From the NCBI RefSeq assembly GCF_014204525.1, contig NZ_JACHLP010000004.1, forward strand, positions 372,001 through 436,000: DNA of 64,000 bases. The letters are read 5' to 3'. Shown here piece by piece: positions 34,719 through 43,718 of the stretch. Origin of the DNA: Roseateles oligotrophus (GTDB lineage: Bacteria > Pseudomonadota > Gammaproteobacteria > Burkholderiales > Burkholderiaceae_C). Every line of letters starts with the position of its first letter. The stretch's first letter is position 1. A program made the translations under genes and the position numbers. The notes under the pieces are model-generated. The model ran no database searches and was not told where the DNA came from. It was given only the letters and a program-made list of their open reading frames with translations.

Positions 34719-35189
34719 ATGGCGCTTCCAACCCCTGTTGCCGAGTTCTGGCAGCGTTTTCTGGCTCAGAGTCCTGAACACGATCCGGCCCGCTTCTACG
34801 AGGCCTTCAGTTTTGGCGATAGCGAGGCCTTGGCCGACGAGCTGGCCGATCTGCTGCTGCGCGGCATCAAGCGCGCCACGGCGGGCTCCATCGCCGGCTA
34901 TGAAATGGACGGCGGGCGGCCGCCACGGCCCGGGGACTTGAGCATCGTCTGTGATGGGCGCGGCAAGCCGTTGTGCGTCATCGAGACCTTGCGGGTGGAG
35001 GTGTGCCGCTTCGGCGATGTGGATGCCGAGTTTGCCGCCGTGGAAGGCGAGGGCGATGGCTCCCTGGCCTATTGGCGCGCGGCGCATGCGGCCTATTTCG
35101 AACGCGAGGCGGCGCAGACCGGCCAGGCCTTCAGCGAAGATGTTTTGCTGGCTTGTGAGCGATTCCGGCTGGTGTATCGCGAGGCTTGA
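34719..35189 (+). CDS. ASCH domain protein
   Basis: 156 residues. GIKRATAGSIAGYE (Lys near residue 51) and ERFRLVYREA at the C-terminus are the conserved ends of the ASCH fold; GRGKPLCVIETLRVEV lies between. ASCH proteins bind RNA or act on modified nucleosides (E. coli YqfB is an N4-acetylcytidine amidohydrolase). Monocistronic by position: a terminator lies upstream and an unrelated lipoprotein gene downstream. Confidence 0.88.
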   Translation: MALPTPVAEFWQRFLAQSPEHDPARFYEAFSFGDSEALADELADLLLRGIKRATAGSIAGYEMDGGRPPRPGDLSIVCDGRGKPLCVIETLRVEVCRFGDVDAEFAAVEGEGDGSLAYWRAAHAAYFEREAAQTGQAFSEDVLLACERFRLVYREA

Positions 35190-35319
35190 TTGCGCCCTGC
35201 GCGCAGGGCCTGGATGTTCGTGGCGCACTGAACGGCAGGGCTGCCGCGATGCTGTCGGAAACAAGGGTTTGGGCTAGGATCGAAGCGCTTGTTTGCAAGT
35301 GCATTTCCAAGGAGCGGCC

Positions 35320-36519
35320 ATGAAACCCTTGCCTGCTTTTCTTGCCTCTTTCTTGCTCGCCTTGGCCGGTGTTTGCGCGGGCCTTTTGTCCGGCTGCGCC
35401 ACAGCGCCCCCGCCCCAGAAAGCGCCGGTGCAGCAGTCGTTTCTGCATGACGGTTTGTTCAAGCCGCCCAGGCAGCCGGTCGATGTGAGCCGGGTCTTTG
35501 CCCTGAGCCCGCAGATGCTCAAGTATGTGGAGCAAGACATCCTCGGCCAGTTGCGCAGCAAGGGCGCGCGCCAGGGCTTGCTGGATGCGCTTTACAACAA
35601 GCAGGAGCTGCGCCTGGAGTACGAGTCCAGCATGACTCGCAATGCCAGCGAGGCCTTTGAGGCGCGCCAGGGCAATTGCCTGTCCCTGGTCATCATGACG
35701 GCGGCATTTGCCAAGCATCTGGAGCTGCCGCTGAATTTCCACAGCGTTTATGTCGAGGAGTTCTGGACCCGTAGCGAGGGCTTGTATGTGCTCAGCGGCC
35801 ATGTGAACCTGAGCCTGGGCCGGCGCCTGTTGGATCAGCGCAATGTGGTCGGCGAGGCCGAGCTGCTGACCGTCGACTTCCTGCCACCCGAGGACAGGCG
35901 CTTCCAGCGCAGCCGGGTGATCGATGAGAGCAGCATCCTGGCCATGTACCTCAACAACCGCGCGGCCGAGACCTTGCTGGCCGGCCAGCTGGACGAGGCT
36001 TATTGGTGGGCGCGCGAGGCCTTGCTGCAAGAGCCCAAGCTGCTGGCCGCCTACAACACCCTGGCCGTGCTCTACCGCCGCGCCGGCCATGCGGCCGAGG
36101 CCGAGGCACCGCTGCGTTATGTGCTGGCCCAGGAGCCGGCCAATGTGCAAGCCATCTCCAATCTGGCCCTGATCCTCAAGGATCTGGGGCGCTCGGCCGA
36201 GAGCGAGTCCATGCTGGCCAGGCTCAGGGAGCTGCAGCCTTACCCGCCGTACCGCTATTTCGACCTGGGCGTCCTGGCCATGCACGGGGCCGATTTCAAG
36301 GCGGCCAAGGACTTCTTCGACAAGGAGATCGCCCGCTCGGCCTATGTGCCCGAGTTCCACTTCTGGGCGGCCCTGGCCAGTTACGGCCTGGGCGACTTGG
36401 CCGGCGCCCGCAAGCAGATGGCGCTGGCTTTGGACAATAGCAATACCAATAAGGATCGCGCCACTTACTCGGCCAAGCTGGATTGGCTCAATGCCCAGCA
36501 GCGCTCCAGGCTGCGTTGA
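35320..36519 (+). CDS. Lipoprotein with transglutaminase-like and TPR domains
   Basis: 399 residues from ATG 35320 (AAGGAG upstream). Lipobox LLSGC puts the lipid on Cys26. A transglutaminase-like domain follows with a plausible Cys120-His161-Asp186 triad (QGNCLSLVIM; LSGHVNLSLG; LLTVDFLPP). From residue ~205 to the end, tetratricopeptide repeats are visible (AYWWAREALLQEPKLLAAYNTLAVLY and following units). Envelope protein; the partner of the TPR and the protease or transferase activity are unknown. Stand-alone gene. Confidence 0.85.
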   Translation: MKPLPAFLASFLLALAGVCAGLLSGCATAPPPQKAPVQQSFLHDGLFKPPRQPVDVSRVFALSPQMLKYVEQDILGQLRSKGARQGLLDALYNKQELRLEYESSMTRNASEAFEARQGNCLSLVIMTAAFAKHLELPLNFHSVYVEEFWTRSEGLYVLSGHVNLSLGRRLLDQRNVVGEAELLTVDFLPPEDRRFQRSRVIDESSILAMYLNNRAAETLLAGQLDEAYWWAREALLQEPKLLAAYNTLAVLYRRAGHAAEAEAPLRYVLAQEPANVQAISNLALILKDLGRSAESESMLARLRELQPYPPYRYFDLGVLAMHGADFKAAKDFFDKEIARSAYVPEFHFWAALASYGLGDLAGARKQMALALDNSNTNKDRATYSAKLDWLNAQQRSRLR

Positions 36520-36534
36520 CTCGGTATTGGCTTG

Positions 36535-36873
36535 TCAGTTCAGGGGTGGCAGGCCGTGGCGGGCCCGCGCGCGGCTGCAGGCCTCGTCGCCCAGGCCCAT
36601 GGGGGCACGCAGGCCGAACTCCCGGCAGGGCGCCGGGCGCCACTCGTAAATGCCGCAGGAGGCCTGTTCGCCGACCCGCCCCACCAGGGCGGCGCAGCGC
36701 GGGCGGGCGTGGTCGGTGCCGCGCATGCGGGCCAGGCTGTCGTTCAGCTCCACCGCCAGGCCGTCGGGCACGCAGCCGCCTTCGCTTTGCAGCTCCTGAC
36801 GGGCAAAGTCCACGGTATAGCTGGCGCAGCAGGCGCCGCAGCTGATGCAGGGGTTGCGTTTGAGTTCGGGCAT
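36535..36873 (-). CDS. YkgJ family cysteine cluster protein
   Basis: 112 residues. NPCISCGACCASYTVDF at the N-terminus, RCAALVG, SCGIYEWRPAPCREFG and a late Cys (EACSRAR) give the Cys set of the YkgJ (UPF0153) family, presumed to bind Zn or Fe-S. Cytosolic, function unproved. 33 bases after the OmpA gene on the same strand, possibly cotranscribed. Confidence 0.92.
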   Translation of the reverse strand: MPELKRNPCISCGACCASYTVDFARQELQSEGGCVPDGLAVELNDSLARMRGTDHARPRCAALVGRVGEQASCGIYEWRPAPCREFGLRAPMGLGDEACSRARARHGLPPLN

Positions 36874-36906
36874 GGCGGCAGTCTAATGCTGCCGCCTGCT
36901 CATGGG

Positions 36907-37668
36907 TCAACCCGCAGGGGGGCGCGCAAAAATCTCTACCCGCCGATTTTGCTGCCGCCCCATTTCATCGGCATTGGATGCAATGGGCTCATTCGGCCCG
37001 CGCCCCTCAAAGCTGAGGCGGCCTGACTCGTAGCCCTGACCTTGCATGAAGGTTTGGACGGCCCGCGCCCTTTGCTCGGACAAGAGCTGATTGGCCTTGA
37101 GTGTGCCTACGCTGTCGGTGTGTCCAACCACCCGCACCGTGATCCCGCAATACTTTTTGAGGGTGCTGGTGACGCTACTCAAGGTGGATTGGAAGCCTGA
37201 ACTCAGATTCGCCTGGCCAGAGCTGAACATCAGCTGGCCTGGAATTTTCAGGCGCACCGAGCCATCGGCCTGCTCTTCGACATCAATCTGGTTCTTGAAC
37301 GCAGAGGCCGCCAGGGCACCCACCAGGGCGCCCCCCAAGGCACCCTTCACCGCGTTGTGGGTGTGATTCCCCGCAAACTGGGTGCCAATTACCGCGCCAG
37401 TCACCGCGCCCACCGTGGCCCAGAGCTCGGTACGGTCTTTGTTGGACAGCGTCGGCAGCCGTTCGCATGCAGGTTCGACGGCTAGGGCACGAGCAGCCGG
37501 GCCCGGTGCCGCAGAAGGCGCAGTTGCGGGCGTCGCGCTTTGACTTGGCGCCGGTGGGTTGCTGACGCAGGCGCTCAAAGCCATGGCTATGGCAATCAAG
37601 AGTGGGCTTGGGCTGACTCTGCGAGCATTGCATGGTTTAGAAAATGAAGGCGTGATTTGGTTCGACAT
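36907..37668 (-). CDS. OmpA-family lipoprotein with glycine zipper
   Basis: 253 residues from ATG 37668 (AGGAAA upstream). Lipobox LSAC gives Cys34. A Pro/Ala-rich linker and a glycine-zipper hydrophobic segment (VGAVTGAVIGTQFAG; GALGGALVGALAASAF) precede a C-terminal OmpA domain with VVGHTDSVGTLKANQLLSEQRA and NRRVEI, which bind peptidoglycan. Likely an outer-membrane anchor. Lies 29 bases after the Ig-like lipoprotein gene. Confidence 0.93.
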   Translation of the reverse strand: MSNQITPSFSKPCNARRVSPSPLLIAIAMALSACVSNPPAPSQSATPATAPSAAPGPAARALAVEPACERLPTLSNKDRTELWATVGAVTGAVIGTQFAGNHTHNAVKGALGGALVGALAASAFKNQIDVEEQADGSVRLKIPGQLMFSSGQANLSSGFQSTLSSVTSTLKKYCGITVRVVGHTDSVGTLKANQLLSEQRARAVQTFMQGQGYESGRLSFEGRGPNEPIASNADEMGRQQNRRVEIFARPPAG

Positions 37669-37697
37669 GGTCTTTCCTCTTTGCTTGCTTTGCAGCT

Positions 37698-40268
37698 TCA
37701 TTGCAGATACCAGGCCCAGGCGGAGAAGACACCTCGGCTATCGCCATTGGGTGCGCTTTGGCTGGGAGGGCTGTCAAAGGTGTTGATGGAGACATAGGCA
37801 CCGACGCCTGCGTTGGAGAGCAGCAAGGTGCCGGGCAAGACCGTCATGGGCTTTTGGAAGCCCAGCAAATAGCCGGGTCCCGTGCTGACGCTGGGTCTGG
37901 CGCTGATGACCTGCCTGAGTTGGGCGTCGTAGCTCAGCCAGCTGCCGTCGGTGGGATGCAGTGTGAGCAGGTGACCATTGGGTGCGAGTGCGGGGGAACC
38001 TGGGATGCCGGTGCTGCCGCACATCTGAGCGGGTAGGGCAGCGGGCTCAGCCCAGACGGCGGTGGTTCGGCGCAGTACCTGACAGCGGCCGTAGAAGTAC
38101 CAGTTGAACTCACCGTCGTCGCTGAGAGATGCGGGTATCACGGCGTCGGTGGCGGGCGGTGTCTGCCCGCTGTCATGCACCGTCCAACTGCCCTCGGCAC
38201 TGTCCAGGCTGGCGAGATAGACGCTTGGGCGGCTGCCATTGTCTTGGCTCCACATCAGCACAATTTGCCCTTTGGGATTGGACCAAACCTTGTTGAAGCT
38301 GGCTTTGGCGCCGCGCTGATCGATGATCTCTACGGCCCCAAGGCCGCTGCGAACATTGCCCCGGAAGGCTGCGATGTCTGTGTTTGTGCTCAGCGGCTGA
38401 GTCTGTGTGCCGAAGACGGCGATGCGGCCCGCGGCGTCCAGGGTCACGGCCATGGGGATGAAGCTGCCGTTGATGTCTATCGGCCAAGACTTGCTGCTAA
38501 AGCTTGACTGATCTGCGGCGCGCCAGCCAATGGCCAGTCCCATCCCCAGGGCTTGTGCGGGATCCACGATCGCAATGCGTGCCGCGACGTCGCCGGCGTC
38601 ATTGATCATGGGTGCGTCTATGTCGGAGATGTTGTTGGCGATTTGCCCAGCTTCCCAGTTCCCGCGGCTCACCAGAAAGCGCGAGGTGCTAACTGCAAAA
38701 CAGGGCGGCTTTTCATTGGCGTCCTTGCAGGTGGCCTTGTGCGTCCAGCTTGCAAAGGCATTGCCGGCAGGCGAAACAGCCAGCCGGAGCTTGGTGGCGA
38801 AGTCTCCGGGTGTGCCGGCGTCCAGCACCACGGGGGTGCCATAGATGGCCGCGCCGCCCTTGCTGCCTGGCTCCAAACGAAGGGCATGCAGTGCCATGCG
38901 GTCCTGAACCATCTTGGAATAGAGCACCGTCACCCGCCCTTGCGCATCCATGGCCGTCGCACTGCCCACACCGGTCAACATCAAGTTGCTCGTGTCCAGC
39001 GCTTTTCCCGCTGTCCAGGCCCGGCCGCTCAGCGCGCTGGTGGGTGAACTGACTCGCAGCAGGGCGGTACGGCTGTTGCTATTGCCCAAGCTATTCGTGG
39101 CGGTGACGCGAAAGCGTCGACCGTCATCGTTGGCGCCGGCGTTCAGGCTGTAGCTGCTTTGGGTGGCGCCATTGATGTTGGCAAAGCTCAGTCCGTTGTC
39201 GGTGCTGACCTGCCATTGCAGGCTTGGTATTGGATTGCCCTCCGCGGCCGCGCGCAGTGTGATCTGCTGCCCCGCCGTGGCGTTGAGGTCTTGCGGCTGC
39301 AGCGTCCAGCTGGGTGCACTGAGCGCGGCCGTGACCGTCAGCGTGGCCGGCTCGCTGGTGCTGATGCCCTCGGTATTGCTGGCAATGACGCGATAGCGTG
39401 TGCCGTGGTCGGCAAGCGTGGTGGCCGAGGTGGTGAAGCTGGCTTCCGTGGCGCCGTCGATATTGCTGTAGTTGGCGCCGCCGTCGCTGCTGCGCTGCCA
39501 TTGCAGGCTGGGCATCGGGTTGCCGCTGACTTTGACCGTCATGCTGGCCGGCGCGGGGGCCACCACCGCCGTCGAGGCGGGTTGCTGGATGAACTGCGCT
39601 TGTGCCGACGGGGCCAGTACGGTGAGCCAGGCGGCGTCGCTGGTCACCGCACCTGCCGCATTGCTCACGATGACGCGCAGCTGAAGCTGGTCTTGCGCAA
39701 GACTCAGAGAGTTCAAGGCGAGGATAGGGCCTGTGCCGCCCTCGACATCGCTCCAATCGCTGCCGTTGCGGCTGGACTGCCAGCGATAGCTCAAGCCAGT
39801 GCCGGTGGCGGTGATGGCAAAGCTGGCCGCTTGACCCTGCAAGGCGCGCATGGCTTGTGGCTGGGAGGCAATGCTGGGTGAGACCAGTTGTGGCTTGACC
39901 GTGAGCTTGGCGGCTGAGCTCAGCGATTGGCCGGCGTCGTTGGAAACCCGGACCCGAAACAGGCTGCTGTTGTCGGCGCTGTCCGTAGAAGCCAGGCTGA
40001 GGCTGTTGCTCTCGGCGCTGTTGATGGCGACCCATGTGGCGCCGGAATCGGTGCTGCGTTCCCATTGGTAGCGCAGGCCCTCCGTCGGCGCCACGGTGAC
40101 TTCAAAGCGCGCAGGGCTGCCCGGCAATACTTCCAGGTCGGCTGGCTGTGCATTGATTTGAGGTGCTGCAAGAGGGGGGGCTTCGCCGCCACCACCGCAG
40201 CCGCTCATCACGAGTGCGAGCAGCATAGGCAGCAGCAAGTGTTGCCAGCAATAGATCCAAGTCTTCAT
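37698..40268 (-). CDS. Large lipoprotein with four Ig-like repeats
   Basis: 856 residues from ATG 40268 (AGGAG six bases upstream). Lipobox VMSGC gives Cys24, followed by GGGG. Residues ~36-405 hold four units of about 90 residues, each starting xxQPxxxxxxxG and containing YxWxxSxDxGxxW/Y...I.GAxxxS and a late R(V/Y)xxxNxxG: a classic bacterial Ig-like pattern. The C-terminal ~450 residues are beta-rich with repeated AVSPAGNAFASW/TLDAAGRIAVFG-type strands, perhaps a propeller. Probably surface-exposed adhesion or binding; no enzymatic motif seen. Confidence 0.85.
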   Translation of the reverse strand: MKTWIYCWQHLLLPMLLALVMSGCGGGGEAPPLAAPQINAQPADLEVLPGSPARFEVTVAPTEGLRYQWERSTDSGATWVAINSAESNSLSLASTDSADNSSLFRVRVSNDAGQSLSSAAKLTVKPQLVSPSIASQPQAMRALQGQAASFAITATGTGLSYRWQSSRNGSDWSDVEGGTGPILALNSLSLAQDQLQLRVIVSNAAGAVTSDAAWLTVLAPSAQAQFIQQPASTAVVAPAPASMTVKVSGNPMPSLQWQRSSDGGANYSNIDGATEASFTTSATTLADHGTRYRVIASNTEGISTSEPATLTVTAALSAPSWTLQPQDLNATAGQQITLRAAAEGNPIPSLQWQVSTDNGLSFANINGATQSSYSLNAGANDDGRRFRVTATNSLGNSNSRTALLRVSSPTSALSGRAWTAGKALDTSNLMLTGVGSATAMDAQGRVTVLYSKMVQDRMALHALRLEPGSKGGAAIYGTPVVLDAGTPGDFATKLRLAVSPAGNAFASWTHKATCKDANEKPPCFAVSTSRFLVSRGNWEAGQIANNISDIDAPMINDAGDVAARIAIVDPAQALGMGLAIGWRAADQSSFSSKSWPIDINGSFIPMAVTLDAAGRIAVFGTQTQPLSTNTDIAAFRGNVRSGLGAVEIIDQRGAKASFNKVWSNPKGQIVLMWSQDNGSRPSVYLASLDSAEGSWTVHDSGQTPPATDAVIPASLSDDGEFNWYFYGRCQVLRRTTAVWAEPAALPAQMCGSTGIPGSPALAPNGHLLTLHPTDGSWLSYDAQLRQVISARPSVSTGPGYLLGFQKPMTVLPGTLLLSNAGVGAYVSINTFDSPPSQSAPNGDSRGVFSAWAWYLQ

Positions 40269-40361
40269 GGTTGACTCCTGTTGAGCGTGGAAGGCCAAGC
40301 CGGCTTCCACCAGGAGTTCGTTGCAGCACTGGCAACGCTGTACCTGCGAGGTGTTGGCTCG

Positions 40362-40379
40362 GTCTGTAGTGCTACAGAC
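40362..40379. promoter_or_regulatory. 18-base dyad upstream of Ig-like lipoprotein
   Basis: GTCTGTAG-TG-CTACAGAC, perfect 8-bp arms, about 95 bases upstream of the lipoprotein start. Operator-like in size. Nothing else is recognised between 40269 and 40467 except a CCCCCC/GGGGGG hairpin near 40420. Confidence 0.45.
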
Positions 40380-40467
40380 GGGCCGGGCGCAGGACTGTCA
40401 GGGCTTGGGATCGCCCATCCCCCCGGGTTGAGGGGGGCAATGAAGTTTGAAAGGCGGAGCGAGGGCT

Positions 40468-41916
40468 TTAGCTGGCGCCGGCCGACTCCCGCACCACCGT
40501 AACGCTGCATTCCGACTGCGTCACCACCTGGGCCGAGACGCTGCCCAGGTAACGTCGCAGGGCCGAGGCGCCGCGTGCGCCCATGACGATGTGGTCGGCC
40601 CCGTTCTTGGCGGCGAAGTCGATGAGGGCGCTGGCCGCATCGGGGGCTTCCAGCACATGGAAGGTGAGCCGCCCGTCCTCCAGATTCAAGGCCTTGCTGA
40701 TGGGGCGGGCCCAGTGCTTGAGGGCGATCAGCTGCTTGACGTGCACGCTCTTGCCTTCCTTGTCGGTCAGCTCGTCCATGCCGATGCGGGCCGTCTTCAT
40801 CACGCTGACGCAGGCCAGGCGGGCGCCGGGCTCGGTCTGCACGATGCGGCGCACCACCTCGCGCAGTTGCTCCAGCAGGGCGGGGGTGGCGTTCTCGGTG
40901 TCCACCGCGGCCATGATGATGGGGCTGCGCTCCACCTGCACGGTGGTGCTGGCCTGGATGCTGGGCTCGGCGCCCAGGGCGAAGAACCAGCGCTTGAGCG
41001 TCTTCATGCTGCTGCTGGTGTGCATGCGTTCGGCCCGCTTGGTCAGCACCACGCCCTCGGGCTGTTGCAGGTCCAGGGCCAGTTGGGCGGCGCTTTGGTA
41101 GCGGCGTTCGGGGCTCACCTCCAGGCAGTGCAGCACCACTTCCTGGAACCAGGGTGGCAAGTCTGGCTTGATGGCGCGCGGCGGTACCGGGTCGATATAG
41201 AGGCGGCGGCGCAGGCCGCGCACCGAGTTGGGTTGGCCGAAGGGGCGCTCGCCGGTGGCCAGGTGGTAGAGCATCACGCCCAGGGCGAAGAGGTCGCTGC
41301 GCGGATCCTTGCGCACAAACTGCACCTGCTCTGGCGACATATAGGGGCCGGTGCCCATGGGCAGGGAGAATTCTTCCTCCAGCAGATCGGGCAGGTGGTC
41401 GTGGCGGGACAGGCCGAAGTCCACCAGCACCACCTCGCCCTTAGGTCTGAGCATGATGTTGCTGGGCTTGATGTCCAGATGCACCACATGCTGGCGATGC
41501 AGGTCCTGCAAGGCATTGGCCACCTGGACGCCGATCTGGATGACTTCGTCCAATGGCAGCGGCGCCTCGTCCAGGCGCGGGCGCAGGGACTCGCCCTCGA
41601 TGCGCTCCATCACGATATAGGCCTGGCGGGTCCAGTCGCCGCGCGCCACGAAGCGCGGTACATGGCGGCCTTTCAGGGCGGGCATCAGCATCTGCTCGAC
41701 CTCGAAGCCGACGATGGTGGCGGGGTCCTCGCCGCCCTTGATGCGGGGCACTTTCATCATCAGCGGGAAGTCCTCGCCGGCCAGCGGCTCGACCCGGACC
41801 ACGCTCCACAGATTGGCCATGCCGCCCTGGTGCAGGCGCTCGATCAGGCGGAAGCCGTCCAGCACCAGGCCGGGTTCCAGAGCGGGAATGGGGGGCAGTT
41901 GGCTGTCGGCGCTCAT
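40468..41916 (-). CDS. Ser/Thr protein kinase fused to universal stress protein domain
   Basis: 482 residues from ATG 41916. Kinase domain at residues ~20-285: Gly-rich HQGGMANLW, Lys55 in MMKVPR, catalytic HLDIKPSN (Asp148, Lys150, Asn153), DFG at 166-168, and GTGPYMSPEQ activation segment. After a linker, residues ~331-475 form a UspA domain ending MGARGASALRRYLGS, close to the ATP-binding signature. Its start overlaps the 3' end of a metallophosphatase gene, so a kinase and a possible phosphatase are made together. Targets unknown. Confidence 0.92.
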   Translation of the reverse strand: MSADSQLPPIPALEPGLVLDGFRLIERLHQGGMANLWSVVRVEPLAGEDFPLMMKVPRIKGGEDPATIVGFEVEQMLMPALKGRHVPRFVARGDWTRQAYIVMERIEGESLRPRLDEAPLPLDEVIQIGVQVANALQDLHRQHVVHLDIKPSNIMLRPKGEVVLVDFGLSRHDHLPDLLEEEFSLPMGTGPYMSPEQVQFVRKDPRSDLFALGVMLYHLATGERPFGQPNSVRGLRRRLYIDPVPPRAIKPDLPPWFQEVVLHCLEVSPERRYQSAAQLALDLQQPEGVVLTKRAERMHTSSSMKTLKRWFFALGAEPSIQASTTVQVERSPIIMAAVDTENATPALLEQLREVVRRIVQTEPGARLACVSVMKTARIGMDELTDKEGKSVHVKQLIALKHWARPISKALNLEDGRLTFHVLEAPDAASALIDFAAKNGADHIVMGARGASALRRYLGSVSAQVVTQSECSVTVVRESAGAS

Positions 41917-42656
41917 TGCCCCTCGCTCAGGCGTTGGGCCAGGCGCTCGGGCAGGCCGGCGGCGCGGATGCGGGCGGCGGCGCTCTCGATGTCGTAGGGC
42001 ACGCGCTGAAAGGCCAGCTCGCTGCGTTCGCTGTCGAAGATGGCGTAGCAGGCGGCGGGGTTGCCGTCGCGCGGCTGGCCGCAGGAGCCCGGGATCGCCA
42101 GCCATTGCCGATTCGGCAGCAAGGGGATGGCGGTGCCCGCCGCGGGCGTGAACTCGCCGGCCTTGCCCGTGCCCGAGAGGTGGTAGAGCATGGGTTCATG
42201 CATATGGCCGCAAAAGGTGTAGCGGCATTCGGTGGCTTGCAGGCTGCGCATGGCTTCCAGCCGCCCCTGGATGTATTCCCAGCCCCCCGGGGCAAAGGCA
42301 TTGGCATGCACGAACAAGCGGTCTTGCTGGGTGACGCTCAGGGGCAGCTGGGCCAGGAATTCCAGCTGGTCCGGGCGCAGCTGGCCATGGGTCCAGGCCA
42401 CCGCTTCCCGGGCTTCCTCGCGCATGCTGGGCGCCTGGCCTTTGACGGTGGCCAGATCATGGTTGCCCATCACGGCCACGGCACCCTGGGCCACCAGCTC
42501 GCGCACCCGATCCACCACCCAGCTCGGGTCGCCGCCATAGCCCACGAAATCGCCCAGCAAGGCATAGTCGTCGACCTGGGCGTTTTGCGCATGCTCCAGC
42601 ACGGCGCTGAAGGCTTCGCGGTTGGCGTGCAGGTCGGAAATCAGCGCAATCTTCAT
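41913..42656 (-). CDS. Calcineurin-like metallophosphoesterase
   Basis: 247 residues. Di-metal motifs: ISDLHANREA (Asp8, His10), LLGDFVGYGG (Asp36), GNHD (65-68), LFVHANAF and FCGHMHEP. Closest in layout to bacterial protein phosphatase/diadenosine-polyphosphatase relatives. First gene of a two-gene unit with the kinase-USP gene (ATGA overlap). Inference: it may reverse the kinase's phosphorylation or act on a nucleotide messenger. Confidence 0.92.
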   Translation of the reverse strand: MKIALISDLHANREAFSAVLEHAQNAQVDDYALLGDFVGYGGDPSWVVDRVRELVAQGAVAVMGNHDLATVKGQAPSMREEAREAVAWTHGQLRPDQLEFLAQLPLSVTQQDRLFVHANAFAPGGWEYIQGRLEAMRSLQATECRYTFCGHMHEPMLYHLSGTGKAGEFTPAAGTAIPLLPNRQWLAIPGSCGQPRDGNPAACYAIFDSERSELAFQRVPYDIESAAARIRAAGLPERLAQRLSEGQ

Positions 42657-42718
42657 GGCGCCAGCTTGCCATGAATCGCTGACTGCAGACTGAAGTGTTT
42701 TCGCTAGGACGGGGCGAA

Positions 42719-42750
42719 AAAAAGCCCGGGCTGTGGCGCCCGGGCTTTTT
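42719..42750 (-). terminator. Intrinsic terminator after argF
   Basis: 13-bp stem AAAAAGCCCGGGC/GCCCGGGCTTTTT (42719-42731/42738-42750). The run of A on the plus strand is the T-run for the minus-strand argD-argF transcript that ends at 42756. Confidence 0.85.
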
Positions 42751-42755
42751 GGCTT

Positions 42756-43718
42756 TCAGCCGATACGGCCCAGCAAAAGGTACTCCATGAGTGCCTTCTG
42801 CACATGCATGCGATTCTCCGCCTCGTCCCAGACGACCGACTGCGGCCCGTCGATGACCTCGGCCGTCACCTCCTCGCCGCGGTGCGCCGGCAGGCAGTGC
42901 ATGAAGAGGGCGTCGGGCTTGGCCACGCCCATCATCTCGGCATCCACGCACCAGTCGGCAAAAGCGGCACGGCGCTGGTCGTTTTCGGCCTCATAACCCA
43001 TGCTGGTCCACACATCGGTGGTGACCAGATCGGCATCGCGGCAGGCGTCCAGGGGGTTTTTGAAGACCTTGTAGCAGTCCCGGTTCTGGATGCCGGCAAC
43101 GGCCGGATCCACCTCGTAGCCGCTGGGCGTGCTGACATGGACGGTGAAGCCCAGGATCTCCGCCGCCTGCAGCCAGGTGTTGGCCATATTGTTGCCGTCG
43201 CCGACCCAGGCCACGACGCGGCCTTTCAGGCAGTCCACATCGACGATGCCGCGGCGGTTCATGCCGCGGGCCTCGATGAAGGTGAACAGATCGGCCAGGA
43301 TCTGGCAGGGGTGGAACTCATTGGTCAGGCCGTTGATCACCGGCACCCGCGAGTGGGCGGCAAAGCGCTCGATCTTGGTCTGCTCGAAGGTGCGGATCAT
43401 CACGATGTCCACCATGCGGCTGATCACGCGGGCGCTGTCCTCGATGGGTTCGGAGCGGCCCAGCTGGCTGTCGCCGGTGGTCAGGTGCACGACCGAGCCG
43501 CCCATCTGGTACATGCCGGCCTCGAAGCTGACTCGGGTGCGGGTGCTGGCCTTCTCGAAGATCATGGCCAGGCTGCGGTCGGCAAGGGGCTGGTAGCGCT
43601 CGTAGTTCTTGAAGCGGCGCTTGATGATGGCGGCACGCTCGAACAGATGCGCATACTCCTCGGCGCGGAAGTCCTTGAACTGCAGATAGTGGCGCATCAG
43701 GGCGGGTCCGGGCTTCAT
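42756..43718 (-). CDS. argF: Ornithine carbamoyltransferase
   Basis: 320 residues. Makes citrulline from ornithine and carbamoyl phosphate (arginine synthesis). FEKASTRTRVSFE holds the carbamoyl-phosphate STRTR motif, FHPCQ the second, and MHCLPAHRGEE the ornithine-binding Cys loop. GYEAENDQRRAAF is as in anabolic enzymes of Betaproteobacteria. Overlaps argD by four bases; its expression should follow the argD leader control. Confidence 0.97.
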   Translation of the reverse strand: MKPGPALMRHYLQFKDFRAEEYAHLFERAAIIKRRFKNYERYQPLADRSLAMIFEKASTRTRVSFEAGMYQMGGSVVHLTTGDSQLGRSEPIEDSARVISRMVDIVMIRTFEQTKIERFAAHSRVPVINGLTNEFHPCQILADLFTFIEARGMNRRGIVDVDCLKGRVVAWVGDGNNMANTWLQAAEILGFTVHVSTPSGYEVDPAVAGIQNRDCYKVFKNPLDACRDADLVTTDVWTSMGYEAENDQRRAAFADWCVDAEMMGVAKPDALFMHCLPAHRGEEVTAEVIDGPQSVVWDEAENRMHVQKALMEYLLLGRIG

